Source: Phalacrocorax aristotelis
Lineage: Eukaryota; Chordata; Aves; Suliformes; Phalacrocoracidae
Direction: 5' to 3'
DNA length: 64,000 nt
Assembly: GCF_949628215.1 (NCBI RefSeq)
Contig: NC_134278.1
Coordinates: forward strand, 110,571,777-110,635,776
In this document: positions 21,690 through 34,369 of the stretch, in pieces
Layout of the letters: the number at the start of each line of letters is the position of its first letter
How positions within the stretch are numbered: position 1 is the stretch's first letter
Position numbers and translations under genes: made by a program
Notes under the pieces: model-generated
Told to the model about the DNA's origin: nothing
What the model saw: only the letters and a program-made list of their open reading frames with translations
Databases searched by the model: none

Positions 21690-24600
21690 TGTTTTTGAAA
21701 GTTTCAGATGAAGGTAAGAAATAAGAATTCTGGAAACACTAAAAGCAAAACACCATTCCAGTAAAGATGTCCTCACAGACAGCAGAGAACAGGCAATGAC
21801 TTAAGGAGTCTATGCATGAGATGTCAGCACCCTCCACAAAATCTGAGAAAGGTGAGAAATCATATTCCACTGACTGAAAAGGGGAACTAATCATTTAATG
21901 AACTACAGTAGTTTTCTAAGAAAGGAATAGCTTATATACAGGGCTATTTCTGTAATTACTTGAGTACCGTAAAACCAGTGCCATTATGGATGCTAATGGC
22001 TCTAGGATGTCTTTATTAGTCAACCAAGTAGTGGATTTCATAAGATATTGTTCATCCACAGCTTGCCTCCTGCTTGGTCATGCCAGCATTTGACACTATT
22101 GAGTTGTTCAGATACATGGTGTATCCTTTTTTATCATTCACGTGGAGGAAAACACCTTTGCTTTGTTGCAGAATGAGGATGACACTGGAGACTGACAGCA
22201 TTGTGCTGCGGTGGACATGAGATTACTATTTCTTTAAAATTGTATAAGCTGCGTCCTGTAAGTACTAACTTCTGCTCCTGCATGCTTACTAGCTTTACCT
22301 CCAGAAGTTAGTGTGACACTAAGAGGTAAAAGTAAAATGGAAGCAATGTTGTGAAGCTAGTTACCTTAGGGAGGTTTCCCATCCCTGGTTTCCATGCTTG
22401 CTGGGTAATGGCAGCTAGTTAACACTGTTCATGCCACATGTGAGACTTGCATCACTTGGACAAGTGCAGCTCAGCAGTACAGCTGCGAGGTCTGACCTGC
22501 AACCTAATAAGTTTGCACCAAATTAATGACATGATTTTTCTGTTCTCCGTAAAGCTCATGCAAATTTCAGCACAAGTCAGAGTCAGTCCTGACTCATAGG
22601 TAAGGGCCTGATCCTGCCAAAGCTAACAGAACAAGTTTGCATAGTCTATTCAAGCCACTGTGTGTCACAGCCGAAAACTGCTGTAAGATCAAAGATGTTG
22701 ATTTCCACAGCACAAGAGATGCTAAAACCAAAGCAGAGCCAATACCAAGAGTACTCCACCAGGTCTCTTCTTATCCTGCCGTGGGAGTGCTGGGAGCAGG
22801 AGGGATGTGAGAAGGGAGAATCAAAAATGAAACCTCCCTGATTCCAGTATTTCTTGAGTTCAGCCCCATTACCCCAACTGGTTACTGCAGAGAAACTTAA
22901 TCAACAGATTTAATGTCATCCCCAAAACTACTGTAAGTGAAAAGAATACATTTTCCAATGCACCGTGCAGTGTCTCTTCTGCAAATACTGTCTTGCTGAC
23001 TTGTTTAAAAAGGGGGTCAGTAATTCCAGCCAAGCCTCCTACTCAGCAAAGTGAATCAACACGTTGTAACAGTCTGTTAGATCTGATCTAACTTCAGCTA
23101 CATAACCTTTTTTCTTCCAATGTTATTTTGCATGTGTATTTTAAGAAGATATTTTACTTTGTATGCTGTTTACTTCCAAGCTATTAATATGAATACAGTA
23201 TAATCCCGCCTGTCCTAAGACCATGAGAATAATATAGAACATACCCAGAGAAACAAAAAAGAAACACCCTTTCTTTCTACATGGGTATTTTACTTAGGTT
23301 TTATTTGCACATATTCAGTATCATTATAGTTTAAATGGGCTATTTTCCATACCCACATAGGCAGTATTTTCCACATAAAGGTTCACATTGGCTTTAGACC
23401 CACCCACAAGCTATTTACTTGCATGGTATACATATAATGATCAAGCTCGTAGCTACTTCAGCCAAACCTAAATATTTTCACTTGTGCTTCTTTTGCAAGC
23501 CATTTCTCCTGAATAAGTTTTTTCAAGTTTATACAGCCTCTTTTATGAAGTTTATGGTGCAACTTTTGCTCTTTCACCCAGATATTGACTGCAGCCTTAA
23601 ATTAAAATAGAGATTGTGAGCACTCAAAATGTTAGGAAAGTTTACAAAAAGGTTTTATTTTGGCTGTTTCCAAAGTATGGGCTATTTGCAGAAGCTGGAT
23701 TTCATTTTAATTCAAATTTTTTAATCTCTCCAAAGTTCAGCAGAACTAAGTCATACAAATTTTGATTTATTTTAATTAGTTCATCTATTGGACATCAGCT
23801 TGATTCTAATTGCCAGACAGACTTTGAAGCAGATCTGCAAATATGGGAACAGGCAAAATACTAAGCAGCAGCACAAGCCATAAACCCATTTCCCACTTAC
23901 GTTTGGACCTCTCCCACTAAACACTTTCTCAAGTTATTCCTAAAGGAACTATTGTAAACATGCTCTTCTCCCTGGATTTTCACATGGAAAATATGACACT
24001 GTAAACTGCAAAGCATCACAGAGTGAGTGAGGACACCTCCGCAACGGGCAGATTCCCAAAGAAATATCACCTGTGTGCATGCCCCACAATCTCAGGGAAA
24101 TGTCCTCCCAGGCTTGAGAAAATGTCTTGTTTGGAGGCAACCCCGCAATGTTATCACTGTCTCACTGTCTCCAAAGCGGAGCATCAGTGTAAAATGAGCA
24201 TTTTTCTCAAAGGAACACCTCCTAAGCACAGGAAGTTTTTCTAGGTAGGGATATTCTCAAACAAAATTAAAATCTTCAAAGGGGAAACACCACGTGATAT
24301 GAACTCTTGAGAAAAAGGAGGCAATCTATACATACATGCACACAATGTGAAATCTTGCAGGGAAAACATGCTGTCCTAAGTAATATGTGAAGGGTTTTGT
24401 TTTGAAGAAGCCACCCCCTGCTGTGGCAGTAACTATGCATGTATGATTACTAAGATGTCTAATTAAATTATCCTTATCTGAATGCCATCTGAACTTAACA
24501 AAGCAGATAATAAGTTCCAGAAACAGGTACCATGTGGGGGGCAAATTATTTTACTTCCAAAAATTGGAGCTTGAAATTAGAGATGTGTAGGTAATAGAGA

Positions 24601-26639
24601 ACATGATTTCCCTCCACCCCCACTGTCTGCACCTGAACTGTTATTTCCATCAGACAAATAATGGAGCTAAAGTGGAGCTAAATGTCTAGAGGATGTACTT
24701 TCCTAACTCTGCTTCTGTGAAAAGATTGTAAGCTATCTTCTAACTCCACTTAAAAGGATTTCCTCCAGATTTATACATGGACAGGTTGGGATGACATCGT
24801 CTTATATTCTTGCACCGATTAAACATGAGTTACAAAGATTCAGAGTATGATCGACTCTTGATTATTTTTCAGAGGTTTATCTAGCCTGCAGATTAACTGC
24901 ATCATGCATGGAGAAGCTCCAGAGGTGGTTCTGCATGGAGCTAACTCATCTGTGGGAAATCTGTCCTTCAGGACACAGCCTGGCATAGATGCCCCAGCAA
25001 TATAGCCTCTCTCATGTAGACTGAAGATTGGACTGTTAAATCCTGGAGTCTCTAGGCAACTTTGTGCAGAAGCCGTCAAGTCTTCCACACAACACTCCTG
25101 GATCTCAGAGACCTGGAGAACACTGTGTTTTCTACATTTCCAAATATATTCAGCATACCCCCGTGTTAATTTAACCCATCGCTGGCCCTGCTGGATCAAA
25201 AATAGGTCCTGAAAATCCATTGACTCAGACATTTCCAAGCACTTCATATCCTGAATGGACTTCTCAAAGAGCTAACTCGGGTCTGCTGCAACACCTGAGA
25301 TAATCAGGGTTCCTTCAGCCTGGAGACCCAGGGATCACAGTGCAGAAACCAGATTAACTGTAGCATCAACACAAGCCCAATATGGCCAACTGTGAGATAG
25401 GGTTAATAAGCCTGGTTAGATCTTAGCTCATGTGTTAGATTTAGGGCTCAACCACTTCCCTCAAATGGTCTATGTGCCTATTAGCATGCTCTGTAGCACA
25501 GGATTGGTGCAGGCTTTTAGGGCCAGTGCCCAGACAATGCCCAGGCTTGGTACAGGGGAGTACTTTGGTGAGAGGTGTTTTCTGGAGATGAGGCCCCTTT
25601 GAGGAAACATGGCTCCTGTTGCAAGGAGGAGGGGAGTTCAGTGGCATAGGTTCAAGCCAGCCCACACTGCTTCCTCCTGAGGACAGCGAGCAAGAAGGTT
25701 GTGGCCAGTTTCATCTTAGCCCATAGGAGTCACACAGAGTACTGGGGTATCTCAGCGCTGGGCTCCACAGAGGTTTAGGGTGACTAGGTTATTACTTAGC
25801 AAAGATGGACTCAGGTCCATGGATCCTGCTTTGAGCTGCTGGCGCATCTGTGCTACTAGAGACAAGGCCTGAGCAGCTTGTTGAAGAGACAGGTGCTTTG
25901 GGACTCAGCGGGCACTGTTTAACAGCTCTCAGCAGTACACTCTGTGTACTCCCAGTGAGTAGCGTTTTTACATTATCTGGGGAATTTTTCCTTTTTTTGC
26001 CACATGATCTGAACATTAGTATTTCATCTTGGGCTAGTTAACAGTGTATATGTGGATTCAGCAAAACAATGGAAAGCAACATATTTTTCAGTGCATTGTG
26101 ATAGATATAATCAATCAATACTAGACACATTATGCCACCTGAGGTGTGGTCATCTAACATGCCCATGATACCTATGGAAATTATGTACTACTGATTCAAC
26201 ATGAAATTCACTGATCCAGGAAAGTTTCTGTTGCCTTGGTTAATAGGAGACTGTAAAAATGGGGACCAGATGTCAGCCCATCTATTAGCCTGAAATATTA
26301 GAACTTGATCTGAGTTTCAGGAGGACCTTTCTTGGGGGAAAGCGCAGCTCATGGCCTTAAGGGTTGGTTAAGCCAGCGCAGATAAACAGCCCCCTGCCCC
26401 TGACAATGGACCATGGCAAAACAACCTCACACTTCTATACTACAACAGCTTGTCCCATATAAGCTAAGCAGTACTGAATTCATACCAGTATGCACATCAG
26501 CAGCTGAACAGTTCTGTGGAGAACCTGGTAGTCTTGCAAAGTCCAGGGAGAAGCTTCTGCCCTTCCCTGACCTACCTGGTCACAGCTTGGTCAGGAAAAT
26601 ATCTTCAAGCTTCAGACACACTATGGATAGCAGCATCAA
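21690..26639. other. Unique non-coding sequence with one short repeat word
   Basis: About 5 kb without a recognisable gene. The 14-mer GGGCCTGATCCTGC at 22604-22617 is listed separately. Segments at 24840-25340 and 25440-26020 are somewhat GC-richer and carry overlapping open frames (135 codons minus at 24840; shorter ones after 25441). None resembles a known protein. Confidence 0.45.
22604..22617 (+). repeat. Dispersed 14-mer, copy 1 (old palindromic repeat end)
   Basis: GGGCCTGATCCTGC followed by CAAAGC. The same word recurs at 41004 and, with one C/T change, at 50731. From memory it is the end of a palindromic amniote repeat whose copies start GGGCCTGATCCTGCAAAG. Only the terminus is recognisable here. 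Confidence 0.4.
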
Positions 26640-26845
26640 TACATCCTTAGAGCAGCTAATAGATCTAATATATTAGGTGTTATATGTGTATAATAGATAT
26701 TTGATATATTTGCATACCTATAATCATATGACATATATTGTGTTACACATAACATATATGTTATTATACTGATAGCCTATATATTACAATATAAATAACA
26801 AAATATAGGAGCAATTAATTTAATTGCTGAACAAGCAATTAACTC
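26640..26845. repeat. AT-rich low-complexity block with palindromes
   Basis: The block is dominated by TATA/ATAT words. It contains a 16-bp perfect palindrome at 26749-26764 (ATAACATATATGTTAT). It also has three copies of AGCAATTAA: forward at 26810-26818, inverted at 26820-26828, and forward at 26834-26842. The triplet of TAAT-core sites could bind homeodomain proteins, or the block could simply be low-complexity DNA able to form cruciforms. Confidence 0.7.
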
Positions 26846-27235
26846 TTTTTTGTTGCTAATTAGTATGTTGCAATGGAAAACAAGAGGGAACAATACTGTA
26901 ATACAAAACTAGCGCCATTAGAGTTTGAGCAGCGTAAGCATGTTATTATGTTAATAGCATAAAACAGTTTTCTATGAAACTTAATTTTACCTGTGAAGGT
27001 TAGTACAACAAATCACATAAAATCCACTCTTGCCTTGTAATTCTAGTGATGCTGTGGAAGGTTATGAAGAACAGATTGGGCTGCCAGAAATGTCTATTGT
27101 GAAGGTAAAAGGCTAAGGAACAAAGTTTTGCTTCCTCATGCTGTAAGCACAACCACAGCAAAAAGCCTTGGTCAAGAATGGTTCATCATTCCTTACAGAT
27201 TTCCTTTGTAATATTGCCAAAGTCAGCTTCAAAGA
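26846..27235. other. Short unique spacer
   Basis: Nothing recognised between the AT-rich block and the CR1-like piece. Confidence 0.4.
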
Positions 27236-27330
27236 TTTCATAGAAATTATGGTCGGAAGGGACTTTCAGATCATTCAGCCGAACTTCCTGGTACAGCACT
27301 ATCCAGGAAGCACTAACTAAATTCCTTATA
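27236..27330 (-). mobile_element. Old CR1-like 3' tail, minus strand
   Basis: The plus strand reads TTCATAGAAATTATGGTCGG, AAGGGACTTTCAGATCATTC, then AGCCGAACTTCCTGGTACAG. This follows the inverted CR1 tail order (terminal CATAGAAT-type octamer, GGAAGGGAC, GATCAT, CCAAC-type block). It is more diverged than the other two tails and lacks a second octamer. Orientation is opposite to the reverse-transcriptase fossil about 300 bases to the right, so they are separate insertions. Confidence 0.6.
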
Positions 27331-27616
27331 ACCACGTAAAGAACTTGGATGTGGCAAGTATTTCAGGAGTCCAGAAGACTGGAAATATACAGTATTAGAA
27401 CAAATTATTAGAGCAACTACAGACAGAAGTTTTTAGGCCTGAGAAATTTTAGATGAGTTATTATTAATGAAAGAGTGGAATGGTCCACTGTGGTTCAATA
27501 AAAAATTAAAAATAAGACTAACATTATTTATTATAATAATAATAGTTTCATTGAAATTTGGCCCCATCAGATGGAGTTATTTCTTTTTCCTTTTTTTCAT
27601 AAAATTACTTCTTCTT

Positions 27617-28179
27617 ACAAAAGACAACTGCATTGTTATAGTGTACTTTGACTTCTCTAAGGCATTTTGTTTAGTGTCATGTGACATTAGGATTAAAAAG
27701 CACAGGTGACATTAACTAAGGACAGAATTGCAGGTATGTCTGAAGTGTGGCTGATAATAAGGAAATATCAGACAATGTTGCCAGCGAGATTCCAGTGGGA
27801 CCAGCTCTTGGTTCAGCAATATTTCATATCTATATGAAAGGTCTGAACAGTGTTATAGAGTCCTTGCTGGCAAAATCTGCACAGGATTGAGAGATCTGTG
27901 AGGGAAAAAATACTGTTGCAGGGTGACATGGATCATTTGATTAAACGGTCATGATGTGACAGAGTGTGTTTTCATACATCTAATGCCACATATTAAATGG
28001 GAGACTGAGGAATATAGTCTCTTCTTAGAGGATGAGATATTTTATCCCGCAAATCAACAACCTAAAGGAAGATTATAGGGTCATCGTGGATGATTGCCTC
28101 AACAGGCAGCCTCAGGGCAATGGCAAAAGCTAATGAAATCCTTGGACATATAAAAAAGAAAAGCATCAGGGAGAAATGA
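27617..28179 (+). pseudogene. CR1-type LINE reverse transcriptase fossil, frameshifted
   Basis: Three blocks in order match the CR1 ORF2 reverse transcriptase. At 27641-27688 the frame gives VYFDFSKAFCLVSCDI, the motif with the first catalytic aspartate of RT. At 27777-27884 another frame gives VASEIPVGPALGSAIFHIYM and then KGLNSVIE, corresponding to the VPQG...LGP...LFNI...LDS region. At 28071-28179 DYRVIVDDCLN is followed, after a frame change, by AMAKANEILGHIKKKSIREK and a stop, the post-catalytic region. Frames differ between blocks and the first spacing is shorter than in intact CR1, so the copy carries deletions and frameshifts. The YADD-type catalytic box between blocks two and three is not recognisable. 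Dead element; no function expected. Neither end is defined. Confidence 0.8.
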
Positions 28180-29559
28180 GAGAGTCTTCTGTAGCCTGTG
28201 GACAGGCTCATGGCAAGGTGCTAATCTCTAACTCCACTGCCAGGTGAGAGAGAGGCTTTAAATCTTGGTGCAGCTGCTGTCTCTGGACTGCAGACTTGTG
28301 TTGGTGGGATGGAGGATGCTGTAGCTTGCTCCAGAACATCTTCCCCAAAAAGCCAACCCCAAGTCCACGTTGTGCAGGGCAATTGCCCCCAGGGCTGGTA
28401 CAAGCCATGGCACCCACAGGTCAGGGGGGGCAAACACACCTACCTGCACTGCTCTGGGACTCTCTGCATACCGGCAGAGCTAACCATGTGATCCATACAG
28501 GCTGAGAAAGGCTTCCTGCCTTTGCTATCTAACGCTTTCTTTTCACCCCACAATGAATAGTATCTATAATTTACAAACGTCGAATGGGTTTTGCGGTTCA
28601 GTTTACTGACAGAGATTTTTTTAGTTACATTAAGCTGCAACTACTTTCCAAAGCAGAAACTTGTGACCAACCTCATATTTATTCTCAGCACAAGAACTAG
28701 CTATACACATATTTTTTTCCTTTTTTTTTTAATAGGAATAAGAACTACTATACCTGCTAGTAATTAGAAGTAAAATCATAATAAATAGGTATCTGTTGGA
28801 AAAGAACTGTAAATCATTAGGGACATGTGCAATCCAGGCCTCTTCTCTCTCAAGGCTTCATTGGAACAACATGTAGAAAGAAAGAGCCAATATTTTAAAA
28901 GCAACAGGAAAAAAATATGTACATTATTTGTTTTTTTTTCTATAAGAGCATCTTAACTTGCATCTGATCAGATTATTAATAAAAAAACAGCAATATGTAT
29001 CTTTAAAACTGGCTTTTCAAAGATTCATCATTTTGTCATGCACATAAAGAGATGCGCATTTTACATGTTGGAAAAATGCCCTCAGCACAGCAAATAACAC
29101 TTATACAAACCCTGGAAAGGCAGAATTCCATATCAGGTGCTAATGATGTTTAGCATCTAACAGAAAGCCTAAGAAGGAACTTTAACATGTGCTATTAATA
29201 CTATGCATTTTAGGTAGATATTGAACACCCAGCTCCAGTGTGATGAATGTACACATAAACCTCAAAATTAGCCTTAAAAGCATATAAACCACTTCAGTTG
29301 TTAAGATTTTCTAAAACCCATGTGTGTGGGTAATATCACTAAAAGCAGGTATGTTGGATAAAAATGAATGATGTCCCTTTTCCAGTATAAACCCAGGAGT
29401 TCATCTTCCAGTGTTGTTTATAAATAGAAGAGAGTCAATTTGCTTAGGATCTGCTGGACGTTTGGGTACTCCATTTAGATAATGACAACATTTTTAACAC
29501 AGCTATCACTCATTAGGTCAAGAGGTTGTGATTAATCAAGAACTGTTTTGGTTTCGTCT
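28180..29559. other. Non-coding sequence; GC-richer patch at 28240-28470
   Basis: Directly after the RT fossil comes a GC-richer, CpG-poor patch with overlapping open frames on both strands (60-72 codons). It may be an unrecognised continuation of the repeat. The remainder, 28480-29560, is unique AT-rich sequence with T homopolymers near 28711 and 28930. Confidence 0.4.
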
Positions 29560-29960
29560 GATAGACATCTAGTCTCTTTAGTTTACAGTTGAATGAAGAT
29601 GACTTCAACAATTTACAGAATAAGCTGCAATGATACATTAGACCGAAAATGAGATGGAAGAGAGATGTGTGATCTATTTTAACCATTCCATTTGCATTAC
29701 AATGTGCTGTGTGTGAATTAGTCTAGACGTTGCTAGAGTAAATGAAAATCTGCTTGGAATGTGCAAATGCATTACACAACAGGAATGCACTGGCAAGTTG
29801 CAGCTCAAAGTCTGCTGAATGTTACCAGGCAATATTGTTGGTGTTTGGACTAAAAGAGGAGCGTTTTTTGCCTTAATAACAACTGACTGGCTGGTTAATG
29901 GCTGATCGCAAGATGAGAAAACTTGAGGCAGAATGGGTTACGACAAGAAAATCTCAGGAG
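29560..29960. promoter_or_regulatory. Candidate conserved enhancer-like block
   Basis: A repeat-free stretch with dense transcription-factor-like words: an exact octamer ATTTGCAT (POU-type) at 29690-29697, a second octamer-like TGCAAATGCATTAC near 29762, and several TAAT cores such as GGTTAATGG near 29894. Open frames are minimal. The texture resembles vertebrate developmental enhancers in gene deserts. No conservation data are available, so this is inference from motif density alone. Confidence 0.2.
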
Positions 29961-32900
29961 AAAGTGTTTCCATCGTGGTTTAGGACCAATATCCAGACCA
30001 AGGCAGCATAGGTCTGGTCATATAAACTGCAGAATGAGCATTGACACTTTTGGGTGATGAGCAAAAGTGAAATAAACCTCCAAAGATTTGGTTGTCTGAA
30101 GGTGACATAAAATCTTAAGGTCACGGTGTAAGATTGTCTATCAGCATTTTCCTATCACCAAGCTCTGATCCAGTTTTCTGGGCTATCACAGAGATCTTCC
30201 CTCAAGACAAACCTCTCAAACAGCCAAAAGAAGTATGTGCCAGGGAGGGAGCCTGCACTCAGTAGGAAATGAGAACATATAATGAGCTACTCATGTTATC
30301 TGTGAATGCGTCTTGCACGCATAACCATCAATCACATCTGCAATCTGCAGTCAGCACTTCTTAAAACCTTTGTAACACCTTTGTAAAAATCATATTGCCA
30401 CAGCCTACACTGTGTGCGGGTTTTTGTTATTCATTTTTGTGTAAACAAGTAAATCAACCCATATTTAGTGCAAATGCAGTGTTAAGGTCATAAAAATAAT
30501 ATATAGTACTTCATAGTTTTTTTGCTTCTTCAATTCACAATATACTTACCTTGCTGCATTCATTAGATAAAAAAGTGGGTGAAATATCTGAAATAAATTA
30601 TTCTTTTTTAATGCACATGCTTTGGAGGATGCAGCCCAATGAAGCACTGTCATCTTCTTGTTCCTTTTCTCCTGATGATATATGTGCATACAGACACACA
30701 CATGCATGCACGCTTATGCACTTTCTTTCAGATGATGCTGACAGGTTGAAGGTAAAGTAGCACCAGATGAACGAACAGAAATCCTTCAAAAGTTTCAATA
30801 AAAACAAATCCCATTAATTTTACTCTTCCTCTTTCTCTCCAGATCATCTAATAATTATGTGCTAAGCAGTGTACACATGTTTTCTTTAATACTACAAACC
30901 AACAAAAAATATTAAAAATTGCAAAATACACACACTGGAATCTGTGTGACCTCCAATATCATTATTGATTGGAGACATCTGAAAAAATACAGTAATGATA
31001 TGTAGTTGTAACTAGCATTACAGGTTTCCCTGGTTTTAATTAAAGAACATGCACTAGACAGTCCAGAAGCTGGATATGAACTGCTTTATGGTTATGAGAT
31101 GATTTAATGACTATTTCCACACTTGCCAAAGATTAGCATTGATTAAGAAAATCCATCAGGCTCTGGTGATCCATCACGACCCACAACCCCCTCCAGACCG
31201 AAACACCTTTTCCAGGTGGGGAATTCCTCTCTGCGACATTCACCCCCTCATTCTTGCTTGCACTCTCCCGGGGGATACACTTGTCCTGCTTTTGGCATGA
31301 CTCAAGTTCTTGTTGAGTCGACCTTTGCCCCTTTAAATGAAAGGGTTTCATGCCCTGGAAACTGCCTCTTTTAGCAACTTCCACTCAACTGGAACTTCAT
31401 TCTCCTACAGTAACACTGAAGAAACACAGAAAAATACCTGCATTAATTATTGAAAAAATAATATATTTGGGGAAAAGGAAATGCTGGACAGACCTAAAGC
31501 TTCTAAGCAGGGTACATCAAAGTGTGCATTACACATAGCTGGAAGATTACTGTCCATTTATCTAATGATCTAATTAATATTTTTATAATTTAGCATGCCA
31601 TTAGAGAGATTTTAGTGAGAACAATACTTTCAGATAAAACCACAAATTCTAATCATTAGGAAGCTGTCTCTCCTGATCCTATTAATAAAAAGCATATCCT
31701 AAGTAACCTCTGAAAAGTTGTACTTTCAGAATATATCAGGAAGGCAGGAGATTATTTTCCTCCTGATTTTCAAAAGAAATCTCCAGAGACAGAAAAAACA
31801 GTCTATCAAGAGCTGCAGTGTTTCCTGACCTAATGTACAGGGAAAAAATAAACAAGTGAAATGCTACAAACAACTCAAATGAAGAATTTGCACAGGAAAG
31901 AGGAACTTCTGTACAAAAAGTGAATCAAAGAAAACTGGCTGCTAAGAAGACAAAACAGCCTAAACAGTGTAATCTCCCCAGATTTAATTTTTTTCTAATG
32001 CTTGATAAAATCTGGCTATTGATCTTGTGACAATACCCCTTATAATCTCATCATCTAGCAACCAATATCATCACCAGTATTTTAGAAAAGGAGTCAGTTC
32101 CATGCTCAATGTAAAGTGACATGACTGCAAAATACCGAGGAACAAATACATGTTCAAAAACAACAGAAAATTTGAAAGTCCTTACATTCCCAAGTTGGCT
32201 GTGGAGACAGGCTCTCTCCTCATAAAGTTTCCTCTGGCAAGCAGGTATCCGATGCTGTAATTCACATTAAACGGCTGTCACCCACTCGGGCTCTAACAGA
32301 CCATGGCAAACTCCCCTTTTCCTTATTGCTGGTAGGAAGGAAGGCTACAAATTCCTCTTTATTGTAAAATGTCTCAGAGTATGGAAAAGGTTCAGAAGTA
32401 CAGGCAAAGCATTTGGAGACAGATCTTTAAAAATATGCAAGTATCTTATCCCCCAGTGAGTTAGAGCCCACCTTCAAACCCTGACCCTTAGCCCCACTGC
32501 ACAGCTTATCTGGCTTTTGCTCCTGATCTTGTCTGACCATGTGTTTCTCACAAAGCCCTTTACTTCAGAGGTGAGTTCCCAGCAATATACTATAAATAAA
32601 AATACAGGCTCCTCTTTGTAAAAGGGCTTGCAGTTGAAGTTTGGTCCTATGGTGGAGAAAAAGCATTGAATATGTGCCTGAAGCCACACTCCTATCTAGA
32701 GCTGCCCAGGGGCCCAAAGCAAGACTGGAGACAGGGGAACTGCTCTCATCCCTTGTAATGAGGGGGCTGGAGGGAGCTGGATGTGGAGGTGGTGGGGCAG
32801 TCACACTGCCACAGTGGTCTATGCGGGTTGTACTTAAAGGACAACAGGGTGTTTGTTGCAGAAGGAGTGACTTAATGACGTCTGTATATCAAAATAAAAA

Positions 32901-34369
32901 TGTATATCTTAAGGGAATATATTAAAAGCCCTGATTTGGCAGTTTGGGCCTTGAAAGTCTTGAGAACAGCTCAAAACTCACAAGACTATTCTTTTAAAAG
33001 CTTCACAGTTCGCTTCCTTGACATACTGTTTGTGTCCATGATGATACCAGAAAGAAGAAAATGTAGTCTATCTGACAAACACAGAGTTGAAGTGAAACTA
33101 CTGTAGCATCTCCAAAACTTTCTAAATGAGGCTCAGAATGCCCTTTTGAAATAACCTTTACATTACCAATGATATGGTGGGTATCTTATTCCCCTTTTAT
33201 GGAGAGAGAAAATAAATTAGAAAGATGTTGTCTTTAATTGTTGTCATGCTTCTGTCTGTCATTAGAGAGAAGTTACTATTTTTCCCCCCAGTCATTTGGT
33301 GCATGATGATAGATCACGTTCAGTCCATTACGTAGCCTCCACAGTGACAATTTCCTGCCTTCCCTGCAACCAAAGAAGGAAAAAAGAATCACACTTGTGA
33401 TCCCTCCTTCGTGCCCTGGTTTGCGACTGCTCTATGAAGTATGACCTTTCTCCCTGTGCGGCATCCTAGTAAAGTCAAAAGGGCACAGGCAGAGTAGTTC
33501 ACACACAGTAATTTGCAGAAGATGGCACTGGGAATACCATGGGAATTAGCAGGAGACCCGGCAGTTAGAAGAGTAGCTAAAATTAACTAGATACAGAAAC
33601 TTGGTATACTCTCATTGAATTTTTACCTTATGAAGCACCTTCCCCCTGTGGATCTTCTGCAGGAGGAATGAGCTGCCCTATTCCCCACATCAACTGCTGG
33701 AAACCCAAAGCTCTGAATGTCCCTACCACCCCCAGGGCCGGCAGCACTGGGGTCTTCTGGCCACTGCAGGTGGGTCACTGTACCTCCTACCAAAGTCCAG
33801 ATCTGTGAAAAGCAATTCAGTAGATCCGGAGGGAGAAAAGGGTTTGGCTCTTACTCAGCAATGTGCTTACCTGGCTAATAGGACACATTTTGTCCAGAGC
33901 CCTCAAAACCCAGAGCACAGACCACTAATTCCAGGCAGTGTGAACCCGCAGAGCCCCAAGAGAGGCAGATACCCCTGTGCCGACCTGACTTGCCCAAGAC
34001 ACGGTGGGGCAAGAGCCATGATTGCAGACCTGTGAGCACAGGCAAATAACCCAAAAGGACCTCTTAATCTGCAGATCTAGGTCTTAGGTGAAAGGAAAAG
34101 CAGAAAGAACTACCAGTAACACAATTTCTGGCAGCGGTGCTCATTTTTGTCTTTGCATCATTTCTGGGGAGCAATGAGCCTGTGTTTGCATAGCCCTTGG
34201 GAAAGACCAGGTGTCTGCAATCCCCTTATTCCTTTCTGCTTCTCCATTGTCCTTCAGCTGCTCAAACTCAGTGCAAAATGTTATTAGGAGAGTTTTTGGA
34301 CATTGCTTTCCAGAACAGGCATTGCAGAGGCTGCACAGCAGACAAATAAACTGGGCTAAGGTTTCTTCA
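29961..34369. other. Unique AT-rich non-coding sequence
   Basis: No gene recognised. A CA-rich stretch (ACACACATGCATGCACGC) lies near 30694-30711. A CAGAG/GTGAGTTC donor-like site lies near 32568. Segments 32690-32830 and 33650-34040 are GC-richer and hold open frames of 76-94 codons without known relatives. Confidence 0.45.
30550..30587 (-). other. Candidate micro-exon, minus strand
   Basis: On the minus strand, AATTTATTTCAG precedes a 38-base segment ending GCAGCAAG, followed by the near-ideal donor GTAAGTAT (plus-strand 30542-30549). Two of three frames are open. The acceptor has a weak pyrimidine tract. Donors this good do occur by chance in 64 kb, so confidence is low. Confidence 0.1.

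Noticed and set aside
21481..21711. 76-codon open frame starting with ATG
   Set aside because: It reads the CR1 tail in the wrong frame; the element's own ORF2 end is in another frame.
30732..30751. 20-bp segment between a good acceptor (CTTTCTTTCAG) and GTAAAG
   Set aside because: The donor is weak and the exon would be extremely short; likely chance.
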